Shown here piece after piece: positions 45,101 to 57,959 of a DNA stretch of 64,000 nucleotides (position 1 is the stretch's first letter; every line of letters begins with the position of its first letter). The stretch is from Moringa oleifera (lineage: Eukaryota > Streptophyta > Magnoliopsida > Brassicales > Moringaceae). A model generated the notes under the pieces. It did not search any database. It was given only the letters and a program-made list of their open reading frames with translations, and was not told the origin of the DNA. The stretch is taken from the NCBI GenBank assembly GCA_021397835.1, contig JAJFZO010000191.1, positions 6,825,001-6,889,000 of the forward strand, given 5' to 3'. Position numbers and translations under genes: made by a program.

Positions 45101-46782
45101 AGTAGTTGCCCACATGATAAAACAAAGTGGACGTGTGGTGTTATATATCTACAAAATTATCCTATATGTTCTCTTAAAATATAATTCCTCCTCCTTTTTT
45201 TTTAATGTAGAACATGCAAAACTTAACACAGGGACCCAACATACGGATCACAGTTTCAATTTTCTCGAATATGAACCTTTAACATATTCCTTCCTTTCGT
45301 TTTCTTTTACGTCTGTAGTAGGCGTGTGGCGTGGGACTTTGGTGGGTGTGGTTACTGGACAATGGTTTTTTTTTGTTATTGTTTTTAAAGAAATGGGCTC
45401 CCACTCTGTCCTCGAAGGACAAGGAGTCCTATATGTTAAGAGGAACATGGATACCAACCCCCTTTCAAAGGCCTACAGAAACCAACTTCACGTGGCATGG
45501 CAGATCAACTTACCACTACTATTATCATCCGGCCTGCTTCCAATAATTTGCCTGATTTCTCTCCATATTTGTTAACTTGAAATTAGATCCTAAATATTGT
45601 ACATGCAAGCTTTTTTTTGTTTTCTGTAATATGTCTCCTTCTAATGAACAAAAACATTCATGTGAAAAAAAAAATTAAAATCATAGCATTAAAACAATTA
45701 TAGCTCTCTCCTTATTGTTTGAATTTTGTGACTTAAAATCTGAGATAAATCTGAGGTAGAAAGAATAAAGGATAAACAGAAAAGTATGGTACTGGAATGT
45801 GTTTACTAGTTGCGGGACATATGAGGGAGATATGTAAGGTGCTCTAGAATTCCTTAAACTAATTTTGAGGTATAAGAATAGGTGGGTGAGAGGTAGCCCC
45901 AGAGTTGCAGCCATGGTCTGTATTTTTCTTTTTTAGAAAAAAAAATCAGATTCAATTTACTCTTTTTTATTGTTGATTCTATCATTTTAGTACCCGAACA
46001 TATAAATGAGTACCCCCAAACAAAAACAAAAACAAAAAAGTTGAAAGTCAATTGAAAACGAAGGAACATGAGGTAAAATAAATGAAAATGGAGTTACAAC
46101 ATTTACCTAGTCTCCACTATAAGAAAATGAGCTTATAAAATTTTTGTAAAATTTACATAGTCAGAGAGAACGGATTTGAACCCAAGTCTTCTTGGATGGC
46201 TATGTAATGCTCCAATCACTCGATTTATTAAAAAAAAAATTATGTTCTTCTTTATAGTAAAAGTTATTAAGCACATTGCATAATTTGCATTATTTTGCTT
46301 TCAACAATTTGTTTTACTTTCTTTGGCTTGAGTAGAAAAGTAGAGAGACGAAGAGTTTTGCTGAAAAATCGATGGAGGACTTCATTATTTGGGAAGATTT
46401 TGTGAAAAAAGGCTTCTGTTTGACATCATGCACTATCAAATGGTAGCAAAGAAACTGAGTGTAACAAAACTATCAAACCCTAGTCTCATACCATGAGAGG
46501 CAAAGAGAGGATTATTAGTTCTAGCTTTGTAAATTCTCCATTGTTACTTTCCATTATTAATCTTTTGGATTAAGTTTTTTCATTTGCATGTCAAAAATGA
46601 GGACAAGAAATTATTAAGTAAAATTAACTTCGAGTTAAAGTCTTTTCCTGTGTATGTTTCAAAAATTTACACAAGCTGTTAGAAGGCATAATGTTATATG
46701 AATTCAGTGATGTATTGGGCATCTAATTGATGATGACTTTGTCTCTTTCTTCAAGAGTGTGAAGGTAAATATGGTCAATATC
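42125..46782. other. Gene-poor spacer
   Basis: No supported protein gene. The longest open frames (45075-45575 plus; 44985-44620 minus) have no recognisable domain. On the minus strand a TATA-like cctataaaaac near 44876-44886 is followed by CT-rich leader-like text and a possible exon with a CAG|gtgaaa donor near 44720, so a small or non-coding transcript is possible. 45310-45540 is somewhat GC-richer without an identifiable product. Confidence 0.4.
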
Positions 46783-47003
46783 ATGATTATCCTATCTATA
46801 GTTAATGTTATGTTAATATTATGTTATCGAAAGGATAATTAAATAGTAAATAAATATCGAAAGGATAATTAAATAGTAAATAAATATCGAAAGGATAATT
46901 AAATAGTAACTAAATATCGAAAGGATAATTAAAAGGAAAAATATGATAATCTTAATTTTTTTAGTAATAATGATTATCCTATCTATAGTTAATGTTATGT
47001 TAA
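46783..47003. repeat. 30-bp minisatellite (four units) between two 34-bp direct repeats
   Basis: Four units of tatcgaaaggataattaaat plus ten more bases run from about 46824 to 46940, with only one or two changes between copies. The array is bracketed by an identical 34-base sequence in the same orientation at 46783-46816 and 46970-47003, which begins atgattatcctatctatagt. The repeats are younger than most of the surrounding spacer, judging by their identity. Confidence 0.9.
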
Positions 47004-48179
47004 AATAATCTGGGTTTATCCACAAAGTTTGCAAATTTTGTTAATTTTTGGTTTTCTTTTCTTTTGGATAATAAAGGATCATGCAATTTATTAAAGATTG
47101 AAGATTAGAATAATTGATAATTAACTAATGGTGGTAGGGAAACTGGAAATGAGAACTCTGCAACTCATTATTTGTCATGTTCTTTCTTCTTCCTGCCATT
47201 AGTTGAAAGTAATGGAAGACTTATTTAGTTGTTGATAATTTCAAGACTGTAACAAGATATTCCTATAAGACCTCAGTTTATTCACAGGGTGATTTTGTTA
47301 TCTTATTGGTTTTCCTCCTTTGTTTCTTAGGGTTCTTCCAAAAAAAAAAAAAGAAAGAAAGTTTGCAAAAGGCAGAATTTTGATGACCAATGTTGTTTGC
47401 TTTTAGTCTCATCCTCAATTAATGTAGTCCTTAGAATCTAAATAATTTCTCAAAGACAACCAACTTTATTCTGTGTAATGCTTGATTTATTATATTAATG
47501 GGTATGTAGTTAATGCATATGTTACAAGAAAATAAAAGGGAGAATGCTAAGTTGTCTGTTTGTCATTTACTTTGCTTAAACTATAACATAGCCACTGCTT
47601 TTTCTTCATAAACGATGTAACAAATTCTTTTATTTTTTATTAATATAAATATATACAGTTTTAAAATACTGTCTCCTAAATGCATTTGACTTTTTTAATA
47701 CTTTTAAAATACTATTTTTGTATAAGATGACTTCACTATTTGCTCACAATGACCAAACTATATGTAAGTATATATCTTGATAGTGATAGGTGCTTTGTGT
47801 TTGGCTATTCTAGGAAAGATAAAGTGGTACACTTCTACTTTTATTTATAGGAACAATAAGAGAAAATATCCACGTACACATGTAAACATGGATGCAAGTA
47901 AGCCTAAAATTTTACTTTGGTTTATATTTTTGACTCGTTATTGTTACATAGATCTAAATAATTACGAATAATATCACCCCCTTGGTGCTTTGTAATATTT
48001 TCAAAATTGCTCAAAAAAAAAGAAGAAAAAAAACTAGGGTGACTTAGATCATTCTATTATGTTTTTATAGTTAAAAAAAAAAATGAAGCGTTTGGGAAAG
48101 AGAAATTTAGTGCTCGCAAGTTAAGGTGGACATGCATATTCTTTTTTACGTCTTGATATATTGTCCCTAAAAAAAAATT
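47004..48179. other. AT-rich spacer
   Basis: No gene, RNA or repeat unit recognised. There are several A-runs near 47340, 48010 and 48075. Confidence 0.5.
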
Positions 48180-49090
48180 ACATAGAGTTATTAATTAGGA
48201 AATAGCTATAATATTATTACAAGTATTATCAAAACCAATTGTAAAAATTTTATTATCAATAACATATTTTTTAAAAATACTTTTAAGCATTAAATATATA
48301 ATATCAATAATATGAATCTCATCGAAAACTTCAAATGCAACAATTCTTTTTTGTATTGTCCAATTATTATTAATATAATGACAAGTTAAATCAATGTAAA
48401 AATGTGTTTGTTAATATCACTTCATATATTGGCATATATGAAAATATGTTCTTAATAATTTTTAAAATATTAAATTAAATCTTTTTTATAAAGATTAAAA
48501 AGCGTACTTGTGAGAGTAAGCCTAAGAACAAGACATGATTTAATATTTTTTGAAAATAATTAATAAAACTAATATTTTTACCAAAACTAAACTGTAAAGG
48601 GCTCAGTAACAATTATTCGTACTAATTCTTCTTTATTATTTGTATTTGTATAATTAAATAATTAATTATTAAAATACCATACTTAGCTATTTGTCGTTGA
48701 CTATGTGACTTTGATTTTGCAACTTCTGTAAAATTTTTGTTATCAATATGTCTTCGATATGTGCCATATCCTTCATATTTGATAATTTAAATTTTTTTGA
48801 ATAATAATTACAACCAACTATTTTTGTTTCGTCCGATTTAGCAATCATTTTCATATGAACTTTAAATAAATAATTTTTTTTGTTTTTCTTGAATTTTTTT
48901 CATATTCATCAAGAATTTAAATATCAAGAAAAGAGAAATTAAAACAGATTGGCTTTCAAAATTTGATTCATAAATTCTAAAAAATAAAGAGAGATTAGAG
49001 TTTGTTTCTTCAACAACTTTATTTTTAAAAGAGAGATTCTTTTTTGAAGAACTACCACTTGTTATTGAAAATACAAATTGATTGGTAAAA
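48180..49090 (-). pseudogene. hAT transposase fossil
   Basis: On the minus strand, a frame near 49080-48700 gives a BED-zinc-finger-like remnant ending EGYGTYRRHIDNKNFTEVAKS. Further downstream, 48412-48195 reads FYIDLTCHYINNNWTIQKRI, VAFEVFDEIHIIDIIYLMLK and NKIFTIGFDNTCNN. The order BED finger, then the 'HYIxxxW-xxKRI' strand and the 'GFDNxxxN' motif is that of plant hAT transposases. Several frameshifts and stops separate the pieces and the C-terminal dimerisation domain was not found, so the gene is dead. AT-rich sequence continues on both sides, and no confident element ends were located. Confidence 0.75.
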
Positions 49091-50820
49091 ATAAAATAAT
49101 TAATTATAAAAAAATAATACCAATGAACAAGAATTTAAGTAAAAAAAGCTGAAAAAAATATATACACATTAAAAATTAATTGAAAAAGTGAATGAGATAA
49201 ATGAATGAATTAACGATAATAGAAAAATTAAAATAATTAAATAAATTAACAAAAATTAAAAAATTAAAATAAGTAAATTTTAAGTGAGAATAAAAATAAA
49301 TAAAATAATCAAATAAAAAAGTTGAATGAGAAAATTATGTGAGAATTATGTGAAAAAATAAAATATTTATAAATAAAAAATTTAAAAAAATTAAATTCAA
49401 ATTTAATTTTAATTTTTTTCAATACATTATATCACTGGTAAGGGTTACTTTATTAATATAAAAGAAGAGATTTCAGCTCATTTTTATTTATGTAATAAAA
49501 AAATGCTTTCTCTTACACTAATATTCTCTTTTTCTTACACTATTCTCTTTTTCTTATATTACTTTCTCTTATGCTGCTTTAATCTAATGTAAGAAAAAAA
49601 AATTCAATAAATAAAAGTAAGACGATCGAAAGATTCTCTTTAATAAATAAATAAAAGTGAAGTGATCATGTAAGAGAAAAAATAAAATAATTAAGTGATC
49701 ATTTCATTTTTACATTAATGTAAAATAAAGGTGTAACGGTAAGAAAAAAATGTATTTTTCTTACACTAATATAATTTATAAAAAAATAGTTTTTTAATTT
49801 AATGTTTAATATTTTAATTATAAATTTTAATAAAATTAAAAAAATAAAAATAAAATAATTATATTTTTATTAATATAAAATTATTTTTAAAATTTTTTAA
49901 TTAAATTTTTTTATAATTTTTATAAATAATTTAATTAAAAATCATATCAAATGATGATTTTAAATCATCAAAGTCAATTTTAAATTTACATAAATTATAA
50001 TCTAATTATATTTAAAATAATTTTAATTTTAGTTCAATTTAAAATTTAAAGATTATTCATTGTTTGAATCCAACAGTGATAACTACTACCTAGACTGCCT
50101 TCTCGGGTTGAACTTCGGGCAGAGATTGCAAGACAGACTTAATGGTTTTCCCCCATCCTTTGGCTAAGGAAAAAATGTTGAAAGAGAGAAAATGCCATCT
50201 GAAGTATGACATGCAAATTATGAAGTACCTAAGAATGACCCTCAATAGAATTAAAAATCCAAGTCTCAAATGAAACGTTCATTCCCATTTTTAACAGGAA
50301 AGCTGACAGAAAAGAAAATTTGAAGGGGTCATTCATACAACCAAGGCAAATTGGATACAATGAAAAAGATAAATTTGGAAATGGTTTGACAGCAGCTGGT
50401 AAGTTGAACAATAAATTTGGAGAAACAGATAAACGACCGCGATATGCGTCAAAGCATGCAGTGATTCTCAGAAAAAATAAGCTTAAAAGCTAACTGAAAT
50501 AATGTTAAGTTTAATGTGTGTTACAACAAAACTGATAAAAAAAAGTTGTATCACATGGGAATATATTGGGAGGATATATCCTAGCAGTTCGAATATTAGC
50601 AGCACACACATAAGGACGTATTAGTGTCAGAGTGACTCAATACAAATAGATGGCATACTGGGTTACAATAAAACTTAAATTACATGAAGTAAAACCGAGA
50701 GTCAAATTATGCTTTCACAAATCAAATAGAGATATAATCGGGACTACACATGCTGAGTAAAACCAAGAAACCACACATCATAAAGTGACAATGGATATAT
50801 TTTTCCATCACTAAAAACAT
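49091..50820. other. AT-rich spacer with palindromic text
   Basis: 49440-49770 repeats ttcttacac / gtgtaag phrases in both orientations, suggesting a decayed inverted-repeat element, possibly related to the hAT fossil. 49780-50050 is extremely AT-rich. From about 50060 the composition normalises towards the 3' end of the PP2A-A gene. No gene was found. Confidence 0.4.
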
Positions 50821-50825
50821 TACTT

Positions 50826-51362
50826 CCAGTAGCCAGCAGCCAAAAATTGCTTTTGCACGGTTATCACAAGGTACAAACAACTGCACTCCTACTCCTATGC
50901 ACAAGGAAAGAACAGAGACTAACTGTACATGCACAGAAATATAAGCACATCTAGCAAAAGATTTTCAAGAACAACATAAGTTGGACAGTGGGCATTTAGA
51001 CAAGAAATTCAAATATTATTTGCCACCAATGATCAATTTGACTACAAGTTTCCTCTTTGCCAGTCAGTCGCAAATGTTCTTCCCACTCCAAAAATCTTCT
51101 TGGCTATGGAAAAGGTATAGGAGTAAAATTCACATAACAAATAAAACTAAAAATCACATCTATAGAATGAAATTAGTTATGTTTTACAAACAATAGAGAA
51201 CACTGCTCAGTACCGGCAGCCAAAAATGGGCTATTACATGTTAGTTACAAGATACAATTGCACTCCCACTCAAACACATCAGGAAAGAAACACAAAACTA
51301 ACCTTTTCAGTAGAAACAATAGCACGTCGGACAAAAGATTTTCAACAAGGACTATGTTCAGC
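50826..51362. repeat. Duplicated ~150-bp segment downstream of PP2A-A
   Basis: The segment at about 50826-50980 (cagcagccaaaaattgc to caaaagattttcaagaac) is repeated imperfectly at about 51208-51362 (cggcagccaaaaatggg to caaaagattttcaacaag). The copies have the same order and spacing, with visible identity of roughly two thirds. It lies within or just beyond the PP2A-A 3' UTR. Confidence 0.6.
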
Positions 51363-51391
51363 TGTGAATTCCTTTCAGAAGAGAAACCTTT

Positions 51392-54300
51392 TTAGCTAGA
51401 CATCATGACATGATCAATCACCTGAAGCGCTTGGTTAGCGAAAAACCGAACATCAACATCCGGGTCCTCACTTAGCTCAACCAAACAGGGTCGAATTGTT
51501 TTCTCCACCACCTGTAGCAGTGATTTGCCATGGGAGGAAGGTCGTAAAACTTAGAAAAGAAATCCTCAAAGTATAAATACACAAATATTTTCTACTGGAA
51601 GAAAAAAGGAAAAAGAAAACAAGTCGAACTATATATGTACCTCAAATCATCAGTACCAGATAGAAACATACATGGAAACCAAAAAGTGAAAAGAAAGTGG
51701 AAAGAAAACTTACTGGTTGGTCAATAATGGGAATGAGGGACTGCAGCACTTTTGCCACATTAAACTTGATATTAGGAACTCTGCAAAGGGAGTTAAATTT
51801 CGTGTCAAAACCACACAACTAGGATGTCTTCCAAACAATACCAAGTCCACATATCAAGGTACCTGTCCTTTGATACATTGATGACCACTGGCAAGAGTTT
51901 AGAACAAGTAATTTCTGTGCCCATGACCGGGGCAAGGAGAGAGATAGCACGCAGAACGGTCATACGATACAAATAATGTGAATTATTGATCATCTCTAAA
52001 ACCTGCCCAGATGGACAACTTGAAAATTTAAGTACAGCCAAACAAGCAATTTTGAAATGGGAAAAACTGAAGAGAAAGAGAATCGGAAAATTCATGGATA
52101 AGGTCAGCAAACCCATTTAAAGAAAGACATAAATATTGAAAGTTATCATCCCCAAAATTTTGTCTGTGATATCAGTAAATTAGTTAGCCTTATGGCTAGC
52201 AACAAACCTGAGGAATTATGTGCTGCATTGCCCACTCTGGACCAAATTCTTCAGCAAGACGCTTTAGATTGTTAGCAGCAGCATCACGAATTGAGTAGAC
52301 CTGAAAATAACACCAAGATAGAATTTCCAAATTAAAAAATTAAAATTAACAAAATCTAAATGAGATAATATTGGTACTGTAGGTGGACAAAGTGTTTTAT
52401 GCTGGGAATTTCAGCCATTCTTTCCTGACAATATCAAAAAAGGTAAAAGAGTTTCAATATGAGTGGGCAATGCAGCACACGTGAGAAGTATCTTCCAGTT
52501 TTAATAGATAATAATTCCTACCAGATCCTATGATTGTAATTCACATAGTAATTTGTGATTGTCAATCCGAGTCGTACAATATTTTGGAAAAGCAATATCT
52601 GGAAGTTAAAAGATTGTTTTCATGATCAGGACTCTGTTGTTAAAGCCATCAAGATTAATATCAAGTCTAATCATGTTTAGGTTTATATGTTTATGGAAAT
52701 CTGTTGACAGTCATTGTTATTTGGAATGTTGAGCATCCCAGCAGTAATTGTCAGCTTGTCTTTTTGATCCCCTAAGGTTTTTGCAGCAGGAGGTCACCTT
52801 TATGGCTATTTAAGATAAATATTCCTTCATTCAAGGAGACTTCTTAAGCTATTCAAAGCTTCATGCATTAACTAATACCTAATAGACTTCCTTGATCCCA
52901 GAAGAAAACAAACTAATCAGAGACACAATAAGATACAATTAATAAGGTACAAGACAGGAAAATACACATAAAATTTGCCCAAATCACACCCAAAAGAAAG
53001 ATTGTGCACATATTTAAACAGCAATCAAGCAAGCGATTGGAACACAAACCTTATCTTGTAACCACTGCATGCAAAGTGCTCCAAGTTTATCATCAAAAAA
53101 TCCTACACCTAATTGACTTGCCAATAAAGGTATATATTCTATTATTGCAAGACGAACTCTCCAATGTCTATCTTCAGCAAGCTCAACAATGGCTGGCAAT
53201 AAAGATTGTGACAATAGATCAATTCCTATAACCTGCCAAAACAATAATATGAACATCACTTGAAAGGAAACAACAGAAGCACATACATATTAGCGTTATG
53301 ATCGCAAAGAGTAGCATCTGCAGAATATCATCAAAGAGTACAATGCACACCAAAAAGTAAACCATACAATTCTCCAGCAGTGACTGCCCCTGACGATGCA
53401 AGGAGAACAACAAGCATTCCACACCAATATATTGCTAAAAGCTTCAAATGAGGTCAAGAGAGGAAAATTACAGAATCATCTCAAAGTGGAAAAGTAAACA
53501 CCAACAAAATTCACGTGCCACAATGATAATCATTAATCAGAGATAACATGTCCAGGGTAACAAGCAAACACATGCAGAAAAAGAAAAATGTTTCGAGGTA
53601 GTGGGATTCAATCAATATTTTCAACTTCCTTAGCATTTAACTTATGAACACTAATATTAAAATATTCAAGGCAAAAATACCTCTTTGGGACTTGAAAGAT
53701 CTACAATGAGCAACGACAAAAACTTCTTGCAAATTAACACTTGCAATTGTATACAGCCACGATTTGCTTTACATAAGATTAAATTTTAGGCCAAAAACTA
53801 CAGAATATGTATAGCTGACCATGTAAGCAGATCAAGATCATAGATGACTCAAGTAAAACCATTTATAAGGTAACAAACCTGATTCACTTGATCAAGCTTG
53901 CTGATGATGTTGAGGCGTACATCAGGAAATTCATCCTTTAAAAGAGAAAGAAAAATTGGAAGAAGTTGCTCAATTGTTGCATCCTGCATTAACCACCAAA
54001 ACGTCAGCATTTCTAAGTTTCTCGCAATAAAATTATAACATTTACAACAGCACATCCATGAGTAAGTTGAGCATGAAAAAGTCTTTTACACATTCTTAAC
54101 AAGCAAACTACATCAACCATTTTAGAACATTCTTTCCTTCTTCTTCTTCTTCTTCCTTTTTTTTTTTTTTTCATTCTAACATTCTTACCTTCCCTAAGAT
54201 GGGGGCCATGCCCATTATAACTGATGCCAAAGCAGAGCGGACATGCTGGGAAGAATCTGATGATAAATCCTGCAAACGATAGAACGGGAAAGAAAAATCA

Positions 54301-57017
54301 GTGACAAAGAATTTCTACTTTACATTACAGATCATAATACGTATGAGAATTTTACTTCTCTTTGGATCTTATCAGAAAGAAAATTTAACTTCTCATAAAA
54401 GTCTACCTTCACACAAGGAAGAATATGTTGAAGAGCAAGTTCGGGGCTCAAAATCCGGCAAAACTTAGTTACTTTTCCAGCAGCCGCTATTCGAACTTCA
54501 GCCTCATTATCTCGAAGCAACCGCACATATGCAGGGACCAAGTCCGCCCTTTTAATAAAATAACCATAAATCAAAATTCCTTGACAAGCTATAAAAATCT
54601 ACAACACCAAACATGAAAGTCAATATGATGAAGAAAAAATAAATAGAGAGGGTTATTCCCACATGGTGACTTCTCAAAAGTCTTGCATTGGATACGTATG
54701 AGGGGGCTTTGGGCTTAATATGGGAAAAAAGAGTTCCTTCATATACAAACCAATCTTTTAGGTTTGTACTGCAAACTTGTGACAGTATCCACCTCTGAAT
54801 ATTAACCACAGATGAAGAAAAAATCATCTCAAAAGGTTTACTACATACTTGTATTAGATGCAACGTAATGTAAATAGGTTTCTATATCCAAATTTACATG
54901 TGTGCAAGCAAATGGTATCTTAGATAGCATAAGCATGCTAAATTTTGCTTTAAAATGAATATATACCTAGTAGACTCAGGTCCCACAGCCTCACAAAGTT
55001 CATACAATTGATTTGCAACCATGTATCGCACACGCCAAGATTTATCCTGTTAAAAGGCAATAAAATGAACACAAGAAATATAGATAATCACTGATCAAAA
55101 GAAGAAATATACAAAATCAGCCAATATATATGGATCTACATATGTTACACATGTACATATTTTTGTGCAAGGTTACTCCTTAAAATCATGAATAAGATTT
55201 TTCTGTGCATCAAAAAGATCAAGTGAAGCCAAAATGAATGGCCAAAATAAAGCAGCCTTCAAATAAACACAACCCAGACATAAAATTAGAAAAGGTATGT
55301 GTACTTAAAGCTAAAATTTGGTGTGTGTGTGTGTGTGTGCAAACATATATAAACTATCTATAGTCTTATACCTGAGAGAAATTGACAATGACAGGGAGAA
55401 TGTGTGCAATGCAATCCTGGGACTCCAACAGTTTTCCAAGTGCAGCACAACCCTCAACAGCCAATAATCTAACAGAATCTTGATCTGGGACGAAAATTAG
55501 TGATACAAGAAACAAATCCATCATTAATTCACAAACACTTCATTGACATGAAAGTATAATTGGAACACTAAACATGCAGAAGTTCCATTTCCAGTTAACT
55601 TTCAGCGATTATTCAACATTTTCAGCATGAACTCAGCCTTGTCACTTCCTTTGCACAAACTTTCTATGTAAATAATAACCTATGAGTCAAAAGTCAAAAC
55701 AAAAAGGTAAAGAAACTATGAGTTCATGTAAATAACCGCACTTTACTCAAAGACCCTAACAGGAGTTGAATTGGCAGAATGAAGTTAACAATCAAAGAGC
55801 AGATAATCTATAGCTACCAATAGACATTCGCAAAGAACTCAATGCCAAAAAAAAAAGCATGTATTAGATATTCACATACCATCTTGTGTAAGGTCCTCAA
55901 ATATGGACATTATATCAGTCTTCAAATGAGCAGATTCAACAGTTGCAGCAAACTTCCCTAGATTTGATGCAGCAGACCTCCGGACCATGGGCATATCATC
56001 TTGACACAATTGGCTGTATATTGACCGCAACTCCGTCTTTAACATGTCTGCAGCACTTGGGTATGCAATATGGAACAGCCCACATGCAGAAACTCTGGCT
56101 GTAAACCACTCACCAGCTGCCAGTCTCTGAAAAATAGAAGGAAAAGAACATGACGAGTAAATTAAGGCAGAAACTGAGAGAAAAAAAAAACTCAGAAAAA
56201 CAGAACAACTGAGAAATCCCACAAAAACATAGGTGGCGGGATACACACAAAGCATACAAATGAAGAAGGAACCACATTACAAGCCAAAAAAGACATGTCT
56301 AGGGGCATTAAACCTACCAGGGGTTTGCCTTTCCTTTTTATTTTGTTTAAGTAGGATGTGAGCGGGTCAAGTTATTCTAAGCTAATAACCCTTCCAAAAC
56401 TAAGTAAAAGAGGCATGGGAAGATGCAGTGCAGAGCACAATTATATGCCAACAAAATAAGTTTCATTACCCAAATAACTCAAGGAAGTAGCAAGTTTTTA
56501 AGATATCTTAGCATAGAGTGCTGTACAGTATCCAATTAGCTGCAAAAATCAATTGGAGAAAAAAAAATTTAAATAATAATCCAACATGCTATAAAAACAA
56601 AATTGGGGTAATATGATAACAAACCTTGACCAGAGGAATAAACCACTCAACTAAATCAGACTCCCTCATCTGAGATCCAATTCTACATAGTGATTCCACA
56701 GCTTTATCCCTCACACAGGTTTCCTCAACACTACAAAGAGTCTCCAAGGGTGGAAGCAGAACATGAGCATGCTCAACTCCCCCAACATAAGGGATAAACA
56801 CCCCCAATTCTTCTGCCATTGCAAGAAGCACCTCATCATCATCATCATTGTTTTCACTTAGAAATGGGATTAACTCCTTTCTGGTACGTTCCTCCCCAAG
56901 AGCACGTGCAATCGTTGCTAGCCTGCGAATTGAATTCAACCGAAGCTGAATGTCATCATTTTTCAGCTCATCTATGAGCACAGCTATTGGATATAGCGGT
57001 TCACCAACCATAGACAT
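51392..57017 (-). CDS. PP2AA: PP2A 65-kDa regulatory (scaffold) subunit A
   Basis: Twelve exons on the minus strand: 57017-56625, 56126-55880, 55484-55372, 55046-54967, 54548-54407, 54269-54189, 53983-53879, 53232-53050, 52300-52208, 52002-51863, 51780-51714, 51511-51392. All phases close, giving 587 codons plus stop, the usual length of plant PP2A-A (RCN1/PP2AA). The protein starts [20 protein letters not shown] and consists of tandem HEAT repeats, with blocks such as [78 protein letters not shown] and [19 protein letters not shown]. It ends VIDHVMMSS. The A subunit holds the catalytic C and variable B subunits of protein phosphatase 2A and in plants affects auxin transport and other signalling. 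Nothing indicates inactivation. Confidence 0.96.
55320..55339. repeat. (GT)n microsatellite in a PP2A-A intron
   Basis: About ten uninterrupted GT units just upstream (plus-strand sense) of exon 3 of the PP2A-A gene, within intron 3. Confidence 0.9.
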
Positions 57018-57066
57018 CTTTATTCAGTACTTTAGGCAGCTTCCAATTATTACCTTAAAAGAGGAC

Positions 57067-57865
57067 CTGCAAATGACCACAAAAATTTTAACTCGTAAAT
57101 TGTAGCAAATTCAATACCAAAAAGGAGAGTGAAAAATTAAGCAAACACCTTTATGATACAGATAAAAAAAAAAAAAAAACTATGGCACCTTATTATAACA
57201 GATTGAAATATATCTTGGACGAGCAATAGTTCAAATTTTCTGATAATTGCCAAAAACACATAAGACTGTCCAGTGGTTCATAATTCAGGCCAATCACAGT
57301 GAGATTTTGTGAGCTTCAACAGCCAATTAAACATGTATTCAATACATCCCATCATATTACATCAATTTCGCAATCAAGCAAGCATAATACAAAATTAAGT
57401 CAAATCAAATCGTAACCGCAGAAGCCCTAGAATCCAAATCTGGTCAAACCATGCAAATCCCTAAATGAAACGGAAAAAATTGGGATGAGCTCAAAACCGG
57501 ATTCTAAATCCTACAATACTCCTTTTTGTTCCTGAGGAACAAGAACGAATAAAATGTAAAAATGAATTCAATAATTGTTAAAGGCCAACGGGATAAAGAG
57601 CAGCCACTCAAGTGTTCCTCATGCAGCTCCTCGGCCCCACAGGAGTTCGATTTATGTTCATTCCCAAAAAACAAGGGAAAGGTCATTTAAAATTTAACAT
57701 TCAACTTTCTTCCTTTTTTTCGCTGGCTTTCCCGGCCACCAAACAGAAAGAAAGAATAACTATCACGATGTACTACGGCCTGAAAAGGAAAAGATCTATG
57801 CAATAAAACCTCAATAATATGCACGTAAAAAATCGGTTGCACAGAGAAAATGGGAGTGATCTTAC
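57067..57865 (-). other. Predicted intron in the 5' leader of the PP2A-A gene
   Basis: On the minus strand a strong donor AATCG|gtaag lies at 57866/57865 and an acceptor tttgcag|GTCCTC at 57067/57066, 49 bases before the ATG. The region beyond 57866 is GC-richer with GA/CT runs up to about 57960, as expected for a first non-coding exon. Leader introns are frequent in housekeeping plant genes. The start of transcription is not defined. Confidence 0.6.
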
Positions 57866-57959
57866 CGATTCCAATGCCTTCCCGCCGGCCGTCCCTGAGT
57901 GGATCGAGACAAGAGGGGGAGGGGAAGGGAGAGGGGTAGAAAGAGAGAGGACAGGGTTT

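Noticed and set aside
45075..45575. 166-codon plus-strand ORF in the large spacer
   Set aside because: No recognisable domain, unusual composition and no promoter or homologue pattern; treated as a chance open frame.
46140..46240. Possible tRNA remnant (ggatttgaacccaag phrase)
   Set aside because: The T-arm-like phrase lacks a matching cloverleaf around it; such text is common in plant repeats.
46819..47034. Minus-strand ORF with repeated YYLIILSIFI units
   Set aside because: The repetition is a direct product of the 30-bp minisatellite, which is divisible by three; no start context, no homology and no flanking gene structure.
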